From assembly GCA_017457295.1 (NCBI GenBank), contig JAFTHS010000007.1:1-48113 (forward strand): a stretch of 48,113 bases of DNA. Reading direction: 5' to 3'. Shown piece after piece: positions 48,093 through 48,113 of this stretch (positions are counted from its first letter, which is position 1; each line of letters starts with the position of its first letter). The translations under genes were made by a program, and so were the position numbers. The notes beneath the pieces are model-generated. The model did no database searches. It was not told where the DNA came from and worked only from the letters and a program-made list of their open reading frames with translations. The DNA comes from Paludibacteraceae bacterium. Its GTDB lineage: Bacteria > Bacteroidota > Bacteroidia > Bacteroidales > Paludibacteraceae.

Positions 48093-48113
48093 TTGTCAGG
48101 TAATAGATAGGTA

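Overview
The window reads as chromosomal DNA of a Bacteroidales bacterium (phylum Bacteroidota). The promoters have the Bacteroidota -33/-7 form (TTTG or TTG, about 20 bp, then TAnnTTTG), and start codons lack strong Shine-Dalgarno sequences. Lineage-typical families are present: GldH, DUF4294, an Mrp with Asn-Arg-Tyr in place of CxxC, the holB-ricT-gldH order, and secreted proteins with type IX (Por/gliding) C-terminal tails. Base composition is moderate with AT-rich intergenic DNA. I see no rRNA, tRNA, CRISPR array, insertion sequence or prophage.

Left part (1-8 kb): the end of an unidentified gene, a membrane-anchored Ser/Thr kinase, a strong candidate structured RNA (core 1646-1830, closed by a 19-bp helix), a WG-repeat lipoprotein, a decayed small lipoprotein gene, and two Fic genes. 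The first Fic protein has Gln in place of the catalytic His. Then come a SIRT5-type sirtuin and an Hsp20 gene behind a textbook sigma-54 promoter.

Housekeeping middle (8-30 kb). Plus strand: upp, a VanZ-like gene, dprA, a small membrane protein, folB, the topoisomerase IV A subunit and free-Met-R-sulfoxide reductase. Minus strand: asd, a small wHTH protein, fabF/acpP, then an overlapping operon of an OmpA/TPR lipoprotein, a small membrane protein, mutL and a metallophosphatase. Plus strand again: a coiled-coil-like lipoprotein, then holB-ricT-gldH-trmB-mrp-MATE.

Right part (29-48 kb), all on the minus strand: a T9SS-tailed protein and DUF4294, then the most unusual locus of the window. Read in the direction of transcription it holds a multi-pass membrane protein, a secreted GHL10 (DigH/YngK-like) glycoside hydrolase, and three tandem copies of a two-gene cassette. 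Each cassette is a small exported TolB/WD40-like beta-propeller followed by a large exported N-acetylmuramoyl-L-alanine amidase with accessory domains and a T9SS-like tail. The third propeller is frameshifted. Amidases make denuded glycans, and GHL10 enzymes such as E. coli DigH cut denuded glycans, so the locus looks like a dedicated exported peptidoglycan-dismantling system (inference). A ~190-residue repeat module, an enlarged InlB-B/Flg_new type, occurs twice in one amidase and once in the GHL10 enzyme.

Five intergenic spots carry tandem repeats of unrelated sequence but the same 10-11 bp period (301-381, 15198-15252, 23014-23079, 30789-30821, 48060-48092). This may be a lineage-specific class of intergenic repeat.
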